NCBI GenBank assembly: GCA_902581605.1
Contig: CACHPE010000002.1
Span: 1-64,000 of the forward strand
Direction of reading: 5' to 3'
Source of the DNA: an uncultured Pelagibacteraceae bacterium
GTDB lineage: Bacteria; Pseudomonadota; Alphaproteobacteria; Pelagibacterales; Pelagibacteraceae
DNA: 64,000 nt
The notes beneath the pieces are model-generated. The model was not told the origin of the DNA. It worked only from the letters and a program-made list of their open reading frames with translations, and did not search any database. Shown here in pieces: positions 22,377 through 31,916 of the stretch. The position numbers and the translations under genes were made by a program. The first letter of the stretch is position 1; every line of letters begins with the position of its first letter.

Positions 22377-23684
22377 TTAAAATTTATTTTCAATTAAATA
22401 ATAATAAGGTTTGTATTTATCTGATTCATATTTTTTAATTTTATCACGAATTTGTAGAAAACTGCTTGTTTTACTTGATAAATTATTATTATCATATGAT
22501 TTTAAAATATCTTCATCCCAATCTATATTGCAAAAATCAAAAATTTTTTTTAATTGTTCATTAGGTTGTGTTGTAAATTTTTCCAGACTTACATCTAAAA
22601 TTTTTTCTGGATATTTATTTTTAAAATAACTTATAATTTTTTCATAATTTAAAATATATTTGATTATATGATCAATAGAGTGTGCCCAAGGTAAATAAAT
22701 TAACATAGAATGATAAATAGCTAATGTAGCATCAAATTTATTTCTAAATGTGTGTATGAATTTAGCCTCTGGATAAACTTGCAATATCAGTTCTATATAA
22801 AAAAAGTTTTCTAAAGATTTATCAATAAAATTTTTATTTTTTGAATAAGAATAAATATTTTCTAAGGAATTTACCAGTATTTCTCTATTTATTGAAATTT
22901 TAATGTTGTTATTTTTATCTAAGTTTTTTTTTATTTGATTAAAAATTATTGTATCAAAAATACTAGATTCGCCATAAGAGTAAAATTCATTTTTCTTTTG
23001 CATTATTAAAGACTCTATTAATGTAGAGCCTGATCTAGGTAACCCAATTATAAAAATTGGTTTTTTTTTAAATTTAGTTGGAGATTTTTCTTTTTTATCT
23101 ATTAAATTTATATTATTAAAATTATTCATGAGTATATTAGTATGATATTCCACTGATCTGGAATTATATTTTAGTCTTGAATTAAATTGATATTTATGGG
23201 CTAAATTTAAAAATTTAATCTCATTACTTATATTTTTCTTTTTTTCACATTTTGAATAAATAAAATTAATTAAACTTTTGTCCCCAAGAGTTAAGTTTTG
23301 TTCTTTCTCTATCAATTTAATTTTATCTAAATATTTCTCCTCAAAATTTTTCATATTCATTCTGAAAAGTCTGTAATATGCTTTTACATTGTTTGGATTT
23401 GATTGGATTAATTTTAAAAATAATTTTTTTGCTTTATCAATTTTACCTAAACTTTGCAGAGTTATAGCATAATTATTTACTATAGCCTCTGAGTTAGGAT
23501 ATTTTTCTAAAGATCTTTCAAGATAGAACAAGCTTTTTTTTAAGTCGTTTAACTCATAGTAAATATTTCCTAAAAAAAATAGTATATCCCCATCATTTGG
23601 ATTTAATTTATGTAATTTTTTAAAAATATTTAAGGCTGTTAAAACTTCTCTATTCTTTAATTTATTTAAACCTTCCTCAATCAT
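22377..23684 (-). CDS. TPR-repeat protein with C-terminal sulfotransferase domain
   Basis: N-terminal TPR; PIFIIGLPRSGSTLIESLI PAPS-binding loop, FIHTFRNKFDATLAIY. Confidence 0.88.
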   Translation of the reverse strand: MIEEGLNKLKNREVLTALNIFKKLHKLNPNDGDILFFLGNIYYELNDLKKSLFYLERSLEKYPNSEAIVNNYAITLQSLGKIDKAKKLFLKLIQSNPNNVKAYYRLFRMNMKNFEEKYLDKIKLIEKEQNLTLGDKSLINFIYSKCEKKKNISNEIKFLNLAHKYQFNSRLKYNSRSVEYHTNILMNNFNNINLIDKKEKSPTKFKKKPIFIIGLPRSGSTLIESLIMQKKNEFYSYGESSIFDTIIFNQIKKNLDKNNNIKISINREILVNSLENIYSYSKNKNFIDKSLENFFYIELILQVYPEAKFIHTFRNKFDATLAIYHSMLIYLPWAHSIDHIIKYILNYEKIISYFKNKYPEKILDVSLEKFTTQPNEQLKKIFDFCNIDWDEDILKSYDNNNLSSKTSSFLQIRDKIKKYESDKYKPYYYLIENKF

Positions 23685-23703
23685 TTAATTATGAATATTA
23701 TTA

Positions 23704-24789
23704 TTAAAGTTCATTTTTTCTAAACTCATATTGTTCTTTTAAAATTTTATTTAAAAAATTATTTTTAAGTTTTTTTGGAAAAACTTTCTCATAAGATGAA
23801 TCACCTAAAAGCTCTGCATAAATTAACCAGTTTTTTAAAATAAAAAAATCAGCAAGTGTTAACTTGTTCAATGTGGCGCCTACAAATGTATTGTCTCTAA
23901 TAACACTCTCATTATCTATAATTTTTTCATATTTACTCCATTTTTCATCATAATTTATTTTTTGTTTACCCTTAAAATTTATATTTTCAAAATCTGGGAA
24001 CTTTTTATAAAACTCACTACAGCCATGTTTAATTTGAACGCTTTTTGTTTCAATTTTGGTTTCTTGAATTTTTTTTTTAATTATTTCTAAAGTTTCAGTA
24101 GAATCTTCTAAATTATCAAAGTAAACAAACCCTTTATAGTTTCCTTTTATATTGGGTCTAATTTCTATCATGCATTTTCGTAGGATACTTTTTTTGATAA
24201 ATGATTGATTAAATAAAAAATATAATTTTATTAATTCCAAGACGTCTTTTACGATTATCTGAATTTTATAACAACTGAAGCAATATTTTGGTATTATACT
24301 GAATTTATTAAAAACTTTGAAATGTCGATCACAGTCTAATTTTTTATTATCTCTTCTAAAAATTTGTGTTTCTTTATAGTTAATTTCATTACAATTTTCA
24401 TCGATGTAACAATCAGCTTTTTCAAAAATTTCTTTTATTGTGTCTACATCAGAAATTTTTTCTCGAAGATTATTGTTTAAAGACAAAATTTTTTCATTAG
24501 TAGAAAATATATTGTTTTTTTCTGAATTTTTAGGTTTGATAAAATTTAACAAATGTATAATTGAAAATATAGCTTTTTCATTTTTACTATTTAAATCTAA
24601 AACTTTATTAAAGTTTTCAATTGATTGTTGATACTCACCTATTTCCATATAACAAATTCCTAGGCTTTCATGAGTTAGTTCATTGTTAATATTTTCTTTA
24701 GATGATGACTCAAAACAATTTATTGCTTTTATAATTTTACCTAATTTATAATATTTTATTCCTTCTATTTGTTTTGTAGTTAATTCCAT
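23704..24789 (-). CDS. TPR-repeat protein with uncharacterised Cys-rich C-terminal domain
   Basis: N-terminal TPR (ESLGICYMEIGEYQQSIENFNKVLDLNSKNEKA); C-terminal ~220 aa with KADCYIDENCNEINY and DCDRHFKVFNKFSIIPKYCFSCYKIQI. Confidence 0.7.
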   Translation of the reverse strand: MELTTKQIEGIKYYKLGKIIKAINCFESSSKENINNELTHESLGICYMEIGEYQQSIENFNKVLDLNSKNEKAIFSIIHLLNFIKPKNSEKNNIFSTNEKILSLNNNLREKISDVDTIKEIFEKADCYIDENCNEINYKETQIFRRDNKKLDCDRHFKVFNKFSIIPKYCFSCYKIQIIVKDVLELIKLYFLFNQSFIKKSILRKCMIEIRPNIKGNYKGFVYFDNLEDSTETLEIIKKKIQETKIETKSVQIKHGCSEFYKKFPDFENINFKGKQKINYDEKWSKYEKIIDNESVIRDNTFVGATLNKLTLADFFILKNWLIYAELLGDSSYEKVFPKKLKNNFLNKILKEQYEFRKNEL

Positions 24790-24909
24790 AAAACTAATAT
24801 AACTTAGATTTGTAAAAATTCTTAATTTTGATACAAAAATGAGTCTAAGATAATTACAGATAAATTATATAATTTTTGTTACCTGCTATATTTTAAAAAA
24901 AACAGATTC

Positions 24910-24924
24910 ACTGTGGGACACAGT
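24910..24924. repeat. perfect inverted repeat ACTGTG-GGA-CACAGT
   Basis: Seen directly; 6-bp arms, 3-nt loop. Confidence 0.6.
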
Positions 24925-24955
24925 CAGTAATGAATTTAATTAATTTTCTTATTGC

Positions 24956-24984
24956 TTGCATTTCTAAAAATCGCTAATTATAAT
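24956..24984 (+). promoter_or_regulatory. putative sigma-70-type promoter of tRNA-Gly
   Basis: TTGCAT (24956-24961) - 17 nt - TATAAT (24979-24984), 12 nt upstream of the mature tRNA. Confidence 0.6.
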
Positions 24985-24996
24985 GTTTTTAATTAA

Positions 24997-25071
24997 GCGG
25001 GCATAGCTCAGTGGTAGAGCGTCTCGTTGCCAACGAGAAGGTCGAGGGTTCGACCCCCTTTGCCCGCTCCA
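24997..25071 (+). tRNA. tRNA-Gly(GCC), CCA encoded
   Basis: GCGGGCA/TGCCCGC acceptor stem, CTCGTTGCCAACGAG anticodon arm, GGTTCGA T-loop, encoded CCA. Confidence 0.97.
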
Positions 25072-25093
25072 AAAAAATTATGAGATAAAAATT

Positions 25094-25438
25094 ATGAGTG
25101 ATTTAGCAAATAAAAAGTGTGTACCATGTGAAGGAAACATCCCTCCTTTTAATGCTGAGGAAATACACAAATATCTAAAAAAAGTTGATGGATGGGAAGT
25201 TTTAGAGGATAAAATTGATGGATTTCATTTAATCAAAAGTTTTAAATTTGATAATTTTTTAAAAAGTCAGCAATTTGTAAATAAAGTTGGAGAAATTGCT
25301 GAATCGGAAGGTCATCACCCCGATTTATGGTTTGGGTGGGGTTATGCGAGGATTAAAATATTCACACATGCAATTAAAGGTCTAGCAGAGAGTGATTTTA
25401 TTCTTGCAGCAAAAATAGATAAAATCTCTAATGCCTAA
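25094..25438 (+). CDS. phhB: 4a-hydroxytetrahydrobiopterin dehydratase (PCD/DCoH)
   Basis: WEVLEDKIDGFHLIKSFKFDNF, EGHHPDLWFGWGYARIKIFTHAIKGL. Confidence 0.93.
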   Translation: MSDLANKKCVPCEGNIPPFNAEEIHKYLKKVDGWEVLEDKIDGFHLIKSFKFDNFLKSQQFVNKVGEIAESEGHHPDLWFGWGYARIKIFTHAIKGLAESDFILAAKIDKISNA

Positions 25439-26966
25439 AGTGTCTTGTTTTTGAAAAAAGAAGTACGGTATCCGTTTCATTTGCAAAATTAATAATATCT
25501 TTGTCTCTTATTGATCCTGATGGTTGAATTACTGCTCTAACACCAGATTGGACTAATTTTTCAATACCATCTACAAAAGGAAAAAATGCATCTGAGGCTG
25601 CAACCAAATTATCATTTTGGAGATTAAATTTTTTCATTTTATTTATTGCTATTTGACAACTGTCTAACCTACTTGGTTGACCAGAACCAATACCAACAGT
25701 TGTTTCCTCAGATGCTAACACTATTGCATTTGATTTGACATACCTGCATACATTAAAAGCAAAAATAAGATCTTTAAGTTGTTTAGCTGTTGGTTTTTGT
25801 TTTGATACAATTTTAAAGTTTTTTTTTGAAAATAAATTCAAATCCTCCGATTGTATCATTATTTCTTGACTAAATGATATGAATTTAAGAAGTTCTGTTG
25901 ATGTATAATTTGTGCCATCAATTAATCTTAAGTTTTTTTTAGCTTTTAATATTTTGATAGCATCATTATCAAATCCGTTTGCGATTATCACTTCTAAAAA
26001 TAGCTTGTTTAATTCTGTAGCTAACTTCCTCGTAATTTTGAAATTACAAGAGACTATTCCGCCAAATGCACTGACTGGATCGCAGGAAAGAGCAGATTTA
26101 TAACTTTCTAAATGATCGTTTTTAGCAGAAACTCCACACGGGTTTGCATGTTTTACAATTACAGTTCCTTTACCTTTAGGTAAAGATTTTGAAATAGTTA
26201 AAGCACTAAATATATCATTATAATTGTTATAACTAAGCTGTTTTCCATGAATTTGTTTTAAATTCATATTTGGACTAATTGAATAAATTGCACTTTGCTG
26301 ATGAGGATTTTCTCCGTATCTAAGTTGCTCAATTAAATTTCCATGAAAAACTTTCTTACTAGGGAAAATAGCATTTGTTTTTTTGTTAAAATAGCTTGAA
26401 ATTACAGAGTCATAATAAGCGGTTTCAGCAAAAGCTATTCTTGATAGTTTTTCTCTAAAATTTAATGAAGTAGATCCTTTAAATTTTTTTAGTTCTTGAA
26501 TTAATTCTTCATACTGTTCTGAAGATGTTATTACGGTCACATCATTATAGTTTTTAGCTGCTGATCTTACCATTGTAGGACCACCCACATCTATATTTTC
26601 TATAATTTTTTTATGGTTTTTTGTTTTTTTTAAAGTGTTCTCAAATGGATAAAAATTAACAATTACCAAATCAATATTCTCAAAACCATAATTTTTTAAA
26701 TCTTTTAAGTGAGATTTTTTTTCTCTTTTATTCAGAATACCGGCATGAATTTTAGGATGAAGAGTTTTTACTCTGCCATTTAAAATCTCAGGAGAATTAG
26801 TAAATTTAGAAACCTCTAAACATTTAAATTTTAATCTTATAATTTCTTTATAGGTTCCACCCGAGCTGATTAATTTTATTTTGTTTTTTTTTAATATATT
26901 TAATAAAGGTTTTAAGTTTTTTTTGTCAGATACAGAAATTAGGGCTGTTTTAATTTTTTTCTTCAT
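25428..26966 (-). CDS. purH: bifunctional AICAR formyltransferase / IMP cyclohydrolase
   Basis: TALISVSDKKNL, HPKIHAGIL, LRYGENPHQQSA, KHANPCGVS. Confidence 0.98.
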   Translation of the reverse strand: MKKKIKTALISVSDKKNLKPLLNILKKNKIKLISSGGTYKEIIRLKFKCLEVSKFTNSPEILNGRVKTLHPKIHAGILNKREKKSHLKDLKNYGFENIDLVIVNFYPFENTLKKTKNHKKIIENIDVGGPTMVRSAAKNYNDVTVITSSEQYEELIQELKKFKGSTSLNFREKLSRIAFAETAYYDSVISSYFNKKTNAIFPSKKVFHGNLIEQLRYGENPHQQSAIYSISPNMNLKQIHGKQLSYNNYNDIFSALTISKSLPKGKGTVIVKHANPCGVSAKNDHLESYKSALSCDPVSAFGGIVSCNFKITRKLATELNKLFLEVIIANGFDNDAIKILKAKKNLRLIDGTNYTSTELLKFISFSQEIMIQSEDLNLFSKKNFKIVSKQKPTAKQLKDLIFAFNVCRYVKSNAIVLASEETTVGIGSGQPSRLDSCQIAINKMKKFNLQNDNLVAASDAFFPFVDGIEKLVQSGVRAVIQPSGSIRDKDIINFANETDTVLLFSKTRHFRH

Positions 26967-28591
26967 TATAATTTACTGATCACCCATTTTATAACCTGCT
27001 CTTTTTCATTGTTCATGCCAGAGATAAAAATATTTTGGTTTTCTTTATATGAATTTTTATTACCGAAATATAAACCATTATCAATATTAATATCAAATTT
27101 ATCACAACTAAATTTCCAACCTTCTTCATCTATTTCAATTAAGATAGATTTGTTGTCTTGCGTTTTCATGACTTTTGAGCTTGGATCGAGATGAAATCTA
27201 ATATCAAATTTAATTTCTTTATTAGGTGTTTTTCTAAATAATTTATCATAACCAATAAATTTCATCTGTTCTGGATAAAACTCAACCTCTCTCTCATAAT
27301 ATGTTCCAAATTTAATTAAATATCCATCATGTGTACCTGATATTTTCCAATAATTATTTTCAAAAACTACATTTTTTTTTGATACTTTCAGTCCTCTATC
27401 AACAATTAAACCTTTTTGATGTTTAGCAAAATTACAGGAAGAATAATCCTCAATAGTTAAAGCACAATGAAGAGAGGTACTTCTTGATAATTTATTAAAT
27501 TTATTTTTTTTATCTACGTAATAACCAGCATTTGAAATTAATTTTTTTTCGTTTGAAAATATTTCAAAAGATAGAGCACCTGCTTGGTAGTCGTTGGAAA
27601 AAGTTTTGTTAGGACTAGAACCTATATCAGCAGCAAGAATTATTTTTTTATTTTTAAGAATTGCGTATCCTCCAAGTTCATTAATCTGGTTTTTGAAAGC
27701 ATAACCAAACCTTTTTAAATATTGATCAAATTCTTTATTTTCAGAAAAATAATTCCCATTAAAAAAAATATCTTGTTTTATATTTTGCCATATGAAGGCG
27801 TAACCTGAACCTAAGTAATAAATGGTTTCATCAATATATTCAGGAATTAAATTCTGGGATTCTTTGAACCACTCTCTAATAATTATAAAGTATTTTAAAT
27901 AAAATATAAGTTGTCGAATATTTCTTGATTTTGGAAAGCCTTGATTATCAATTGAAGATTTAATGATATTTTTTAATAAATTTAATCCATTTACAAGATA
28001 TTTTTTTTCATTTTTATAAGCTAATCCAGTTAATATGATTGCAGCGCACCCAATCATCTTATTTTCTACTTCTTTTGAGTTTTTGATTTCATTTAACAAA
28101 TGATTAGTTTGTTTTTGAATCATATGATCAAAAGTAGATCTGTATTCTTGATCACTATCTTCATAAGTGAGTTGATGATTCGATAACCATGAAATAATTC
28201 TTTTTGCTGTTAAATCAAATTCCCAACTTTTTTTTTGAAATTTATTGTTATTTGAGATCCAATTTTTAATGACTGTTTGTGTAGTTTTTTTTGAAGATTT
28301 TAAATCTAAGCTAAAAAACCAAAAAAAATTATTTAATTTTTCATAATCTTTTGAGCTTAAATTATTTTGCCAAATTGATTCAATAGCAAAGTCTTCAATT
28401 TTATATTTTTTGTTTTGATATTTAATTATAGAAGAAAGCAAATGAGGACTTGGTTTATAGTCAAAACTATTATCAAAAGTTTTTGATATTTTTTTTTCGT
28501 AAAAATTTGAATTTTGATAAATTGATTTAAAACTATCTCTTATATTAAAATAAAATTGACCTAAAATGCCAAAGGAATTTGTATTAATCAT
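26966..28591 (-). CDS. heparinase II/III family protein
   Basis: Alpha/alpha toroid then GGYAILKNKKIILAADIGSSPNKTFSNDYQAGALSFEIF; next to purH. Confidence 0.85.
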   Translation of the reverse strand: MINTNSFGILGQFYFNIRDSFKSIYQNSNFYEKKISKTFDNSFDYKPSPHLLSSIIKYQNKKYKIEDFAIESIWQNNLSSKDYEKLNNFFWFFSLDLKSSKKTTQTVIKNWISNNNKFQKKSWEFDLTAKRIISWLSNHQLTYEDSDQEYRSTFDHMIQKQTNHLLNEIKNSKEVENKMIGCAAIILTGLAYKNEKKYLVNGLNLLKNIIKSSIDNQGFPKSRNIRQLIFYLKYFIIIREWFKESQNLIPEYIDETIYYLGSGYAFIWQNIKQDIFFNGNYFSENKEFDQYLKRFGYAFKNQINELGGYAILKNKKIILAADIGSSPNKTFSNDYQAGALSFEIFSNEKKLISNAGYYVDKKNKFNKLSRSTSLHCALTIEDYSSCNFAKHQKGLIVDRGLKVSKKNVVFENNYWKISGTHDGYLIKFGTYYEREVEFYPEQMKFIGYDKLFRKTPNKEIKFDIRFHLDPSSKVMKTQDNKSILIEIDEEGWKFSCDKFDINIDNGLYFGNKNSYKENQNIFISGMNNEKEQVIKWVISKL

Positions 28592-28595
28592 TAAC

Positions 28596-29255
28596 TTATT
28601 TTAATTTTAATAAATTAATATTTTTTTTTATATCTCCATCGTTACTTTTGAAAACTGTAGTACCAGAAACAAGAATGTTCGCACCAGCATCAATTGCACT
28701 TTTACAGTTATCAAAATTGATTCCACCATCAATTTCTATGTCATAATCTAACTTTTTTTGTTCTCTTATTTTTTTTAATTCTTTAATTTTATCTAAAACA
28801 TTGGGCATAAATTTTTGCCCTCCGAATCCAGGATTTACACTCATAATTAAAACTAAATCTATTTGATCTAATAAATCTAAAACTAAATCAATTTTAGTTT
28901 CAGGATTAAGTGAAACTCCAACTTTTTTATTTTTTTCTTTTATTTTTTTAATTGAATCTTCTAAATTATCAGTTGCTTCAGGATGAATAGTAATTATATC
29001 TGCTCCAGCTTCAGCATAAGCGTCTATATATTTATGAACTGGTGATATCATTAAGTGAACATCAAATTTTAATGAGCAATGTTTTCGAAGAGCTTTAATT
29101 ACAGGTGGTCCTATAGTTAAATTAGGAACAAAATGACCATCCATGACATCCACATGAATCATATCAGCTCCCCCTTCTTCGAGTCTTTTAATTTCAGAAC
29201 CTAATTGACTAAAGTCAGCTGATAAAATTGATGGTGAAATTTGTATATTTTTCAT
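28596..29255 (-). CDS. rpe: ribulose-phosphate 3-epimerase
   Basis: ISPSILSADFSQLG, HVDVMDGHFVPNLTIGPPV, MSVNPGFGGQKF. Confidence 0.98.
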   Translation of the reverse strand: MKNIQISPSILSADFSQLGSEIKRLEEGGADMIHVDVMDGHFVPNLTIGPPVIKALRKHCSLKFDVHLMISPVHKYIDAYAEAGADIITIHPEATDNLEDSIKKIKEKNKKVGVSLNPETKIDLVLDLLDQIDLVLIMSVNPGFGGQKFMPNVLDKIKELKKIREQKKLDYDIEIDGGINFDNCKSAIDAGANILVSGTTVFKSNDGDIKKNINLLKLK

Positions 29256-29289
29256 TGATTACTAGATTAACTAGTATCAATTTTAAAAA

Positions 29290-29640
29290 TTAAAATGAAT
29301 TAAAAAATTGATAAATTTGTCTAGAAATTTCACTTTCCAAAGGAAATGATAACATTCCCATCACCGAATATCCTAAGATCCAAGGCATCAGATAAAATCT
29401 AATCATGTAGAAAAACCAAGCAACATACAAGGGCACCAATGGCCCAATGATAAATGAGGGTGTTATTGGTTTAAATAATTTTATTAGAGGATTGGTGTAT
29501 TTTACAAATACTCTCATGAAAAAGAATTGTGAGTCTTCTTTTTGAAAAATGTTCATCGCTACTCTTCCAATAAGAGTCCACATGATGATCCCGAGCAAAT
29601 AATCAATAAAATATATTAAAGGATGAAAATTCGCTGACAT
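29290..29640 (-). CDS. small integral membrane protein, YggT-like hypothetical
   Basis: 116 aa with several hydrophobic segments (YFIDYLLGIIMWTLIGRVAMNIF; NPLIKLFKPITPSFI). Confidence 0.6.
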   Translation of the reverse strand: MSANFHPLIYFIDYLLGIIMWTLIGRVAMNIFQKEDSQFFFMRVFVKYTNPLIKLFKPITPSFIIGPLVPLYVAWFFYMIRFYLMPWILGYSVMGMLSFPLESEISRQIYQFFNSF

Positions 29641-29670
29641 TCAAAATTTATATTGGAAAATTTATTGAAA

Positions 29671-29700
29671 TAAAAGGGGCGAAATTAATCGCCCCTTTTA
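29671..29700 (-). terminator. Rho-independent terminator downstream of symporter operon
   Basis: Perfect 12-bp inverted repeat TAAAAGGGGCGA-AATTAA-TCGCCCCTTTTA with T-rich flank on the minus strand, 10 nt after the stop of the 29710-31521 CDS. Confidence 0.85.
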
Positions 29701-29709
29701 AAAGATTAT

Positions 29710-31521
29710 TTAGTGTGATTTACCAAGAATTGATTTACCACTCGGTACACGTACGTCATCAACCATTTTTTGAGTAGCTTTATCTGGTTCTGCAGTCATT
29801 AAACTAACTACTACCATTAAAACTAAACTAACAGCTGATCCGAAGATACCAAATGTTAACTGTGTAATTCCTAGGAAACCACTTCCACCAGTTCGTACCC
29901 AAACTAAGTACCACGCACCGGCGATTAGACCACCTAGCATACCAGCAATCGCACCTTGTCTATTAGCTCTCTTCCACCATACACCAAGCACAAGTGGGAA
30001 GAACAATCCAGACATCGCAAAATCAAAAGCCCAGATAACCGAACCTAAGATTCCTTGTATCTCCATTGCTGCAATAGTTGCTCCAGCAAAACCAATTATT
30101 ACAAGTAATACCCTTGCAACAAGTAGTCGTTTTGCAGTTTCCGCTTTTGGATCAATGATCTTATAGTAAACATCATGTGATATAGCGTTTGCAATCGCTA
30201 GAATCAAACCATCGGCAGTAGACATGGCAGCTGCCATACCCCCTGCAGCAACTAGACCTGAAATTACATAAGGTAATCCAGCTATCTCTGGTGTTGCTAA
30301 TACAACGGCTTTACCACCCATGAAGAACTCATTTAATTCGAGAGTTCCATTTCCGTTAAAGTCGCTGATAAACATTAGGTTTGCTTGGTTCCAGTTTTGG
30401 TACCAGTCTATTGCTTCCACTTCTGCAAATGTCTTACCGATAATACCTGTTGGTAAATTCGGGTCGATCAATGATAACTTAGATAAAGTAGCTAACATTG
30501 GAGCAGAAGAATAAAGTAGGAAGATAAAGAATAATGACCAACCTACTGATTTTCTAGCTGCTTTTACACTTGGAGTAGTAAAGTATCTCATCATCACGTG
30601 CGGTAATGATGCTGTTCCCATCATCATCGCTAATGCTAATGAAATAAATGCCCAAGGTGTAGCGTTCACTGCAGAGTGAGCTTTAGTTATTCCTGCTAAG
30701 CCTTTAGGTACTGATTTTAGATCAGCAGCTGCGTTTTTAACAAAACCAAACTGTTGTTCTAATTCACCAATTCTAGCTACCTCGTCAGCTAACATAAAGT
30801 GAGGGAAGAAACCCGCACCCATTTTGTTACTGATCCAGAATACTGGAAGTAGGTAAGCTATAATCAGTACGATATATTGTGCAACCTGTGTCCAAGTTAC
30901 CCCTCTCATACCACCTAACATTGAACATAATAAAATACTTATTAGTCCAACATAAACTGCGTATTGGAATGGGATATCAAGTGCAACAGATGCAATAGTA
31001 CCTGTAGCGTTAATTTGTGCAGTCACATACGTAAATGAAGCAACAGTTAAAACTACAACTGCGCTAAATCTAGCTAAATTACCACCGTATCTAGTACCTA
31101 TAAAATCTGGAACTGTATAACAGCCAAATTTTCTTAAGTATGGTGCTAATAAAGATGCAACAAGCACGTAACCACCAGTCCAACCTACAAGTAGAGCCAT
31201 ATAGCCGTAACCTTTAAAGTAAATACCACCCGCCATTGCAACGAATGAAGCACCAGACATCCAGTCTGCTGCAGTCGCCATTCCGTTGAAGACTGTTGGT
31301 ACTTGCCTTCCAGCTACGTAATATGCATCTGCTTGGGCTGTTCTTGATAGCCAACCGATTAATGCATAGATGAATACAGTAAAAGCAACGAAAGCGATAC
31401 CAATCGCTTTAGCTGTCATACCCATCTGTTCAGCAATTGCCATAATGATTATGAAACCTATAAATCCTCCGGTATAGATCCCGTAAACTTTAGGCAAATT
31501 ATCTATGAAATTACCTTTCAT
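29710..31521 (-). CDS. sodium:solute symporter (acetate/VC_2705-type)
   Basis: 603 aa polytopic; YYVAGRQVPTVFNGMATAADWMSGASFVAMAGGIYF; GLVAAGGMAAAMSTADGLILAIANAISHDVYY; partnered with DUF4212. Confidence 0.9.
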   Translation of the reverse strand: MKGNFIDNLPKVYGIYTGGFIGFIIIMAIAEQMGMTAKAIGIAFVAFTVFIYALIGWLSRTAQADAYYVAGRQVPTVFNGMATAADWMSGASFVAMAGGIYFKGYGYMALLVGWTGGYVLVASLLAPYLRKFGCYTVPDFIGTRYGGNLARFSAVVVLTVASFTYVTAQINATGTIASVALDIPFQYAVYVGLISILLCSMLGGMRGVTWTQVAQYIVLIIAYLLPVFWISNKMGAGFFPHFMLADEVARIGELEQQFGFVKNAAADLKSVPKGLAGITKAHSAVNATPWAFISLALAMMMGTASLPHVMMRYFTTPSVKAARKSVGWSLFFIFLLYSSAPMLATLSKLSLIDPNLPTGIIGKTFAEVEAIDWYQNWNQANLMFISDFNGNGTLELNEFFMGGKAVVLATPEIAGLPYVISGLVAAGGMAAAMSTADGLILAIANAISHDVYYKIIDPKAETAKRLLVARVLLVIIGFAGATIAAMEIQGILGSVIWAFDFAMSGLFFPLVLGVWWKRANRQGAIAGMLGGLIAGAWYLVWVRTGGSGFLGITQLTFGIFGSAVSLVLMVVVSLMTAEPDKATQKMVDDVRVPSGKSILGKSH

Positions 31522-31781
31522 TATTCGTCCTCTCTTTCGCTAAAGCCGAACTCTTCATCGATTTTTTCTTGTCTATTCGCAAACCAGAAAATCAAGATTA
31601 CGAATGCACCAAGAGATCCCTGACATGTAAACCAGTATGTCCATGGATAACCGAAAGGTCCTGTGACCTCGTTCATTTCAGCTCCAAAGAGAAAGATGCC
31701 AATTGAGAAAACAAACCAGATTGCTAGTGTTATAAATAACAATCCCCTGGTTTTTTCCCAGTGTTTTTGTTGATTTGACAT
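31521..31781 (-). CDS. DUF4212 (sodium/substrate symporter small subunit)
   Basis: 86 aa; HWEKTRGLLFITLAIWFVFSIGIFLF, GFPYPWTYWFTCQGSL-type pattern; abuts the symporter. Confidence 0.9.
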   Translation of the reverse strand: MSNQQKHWEKTRGLLFITLAIWFVFSIGIFLFGAEMNEVTGPFGYPWTYWFTCQGSLGAFVILIFWFANRQEKIDEEFGFSEREDE

Positions 31782-31916
31782 TTATACCTCTCTATTTAGT
31801 TATAACTGATTGAAACCATAACCATTATGAAGGTTTTGAAAAGACCTAAAATTCACCATATTAGGTACTTATTTACTTACTTTTTTAAGATATAATTGGC
31901 GCACATACAAATTTAC

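Noticed and set aside
29671-29700. Perfect 12-bp inverted repeat considered as a mobile-element end
   Set aside because: Position after the symporter stop, GC-rich stem and T-rich tail make an ordinary intrinsic terminator the simpler explanation.
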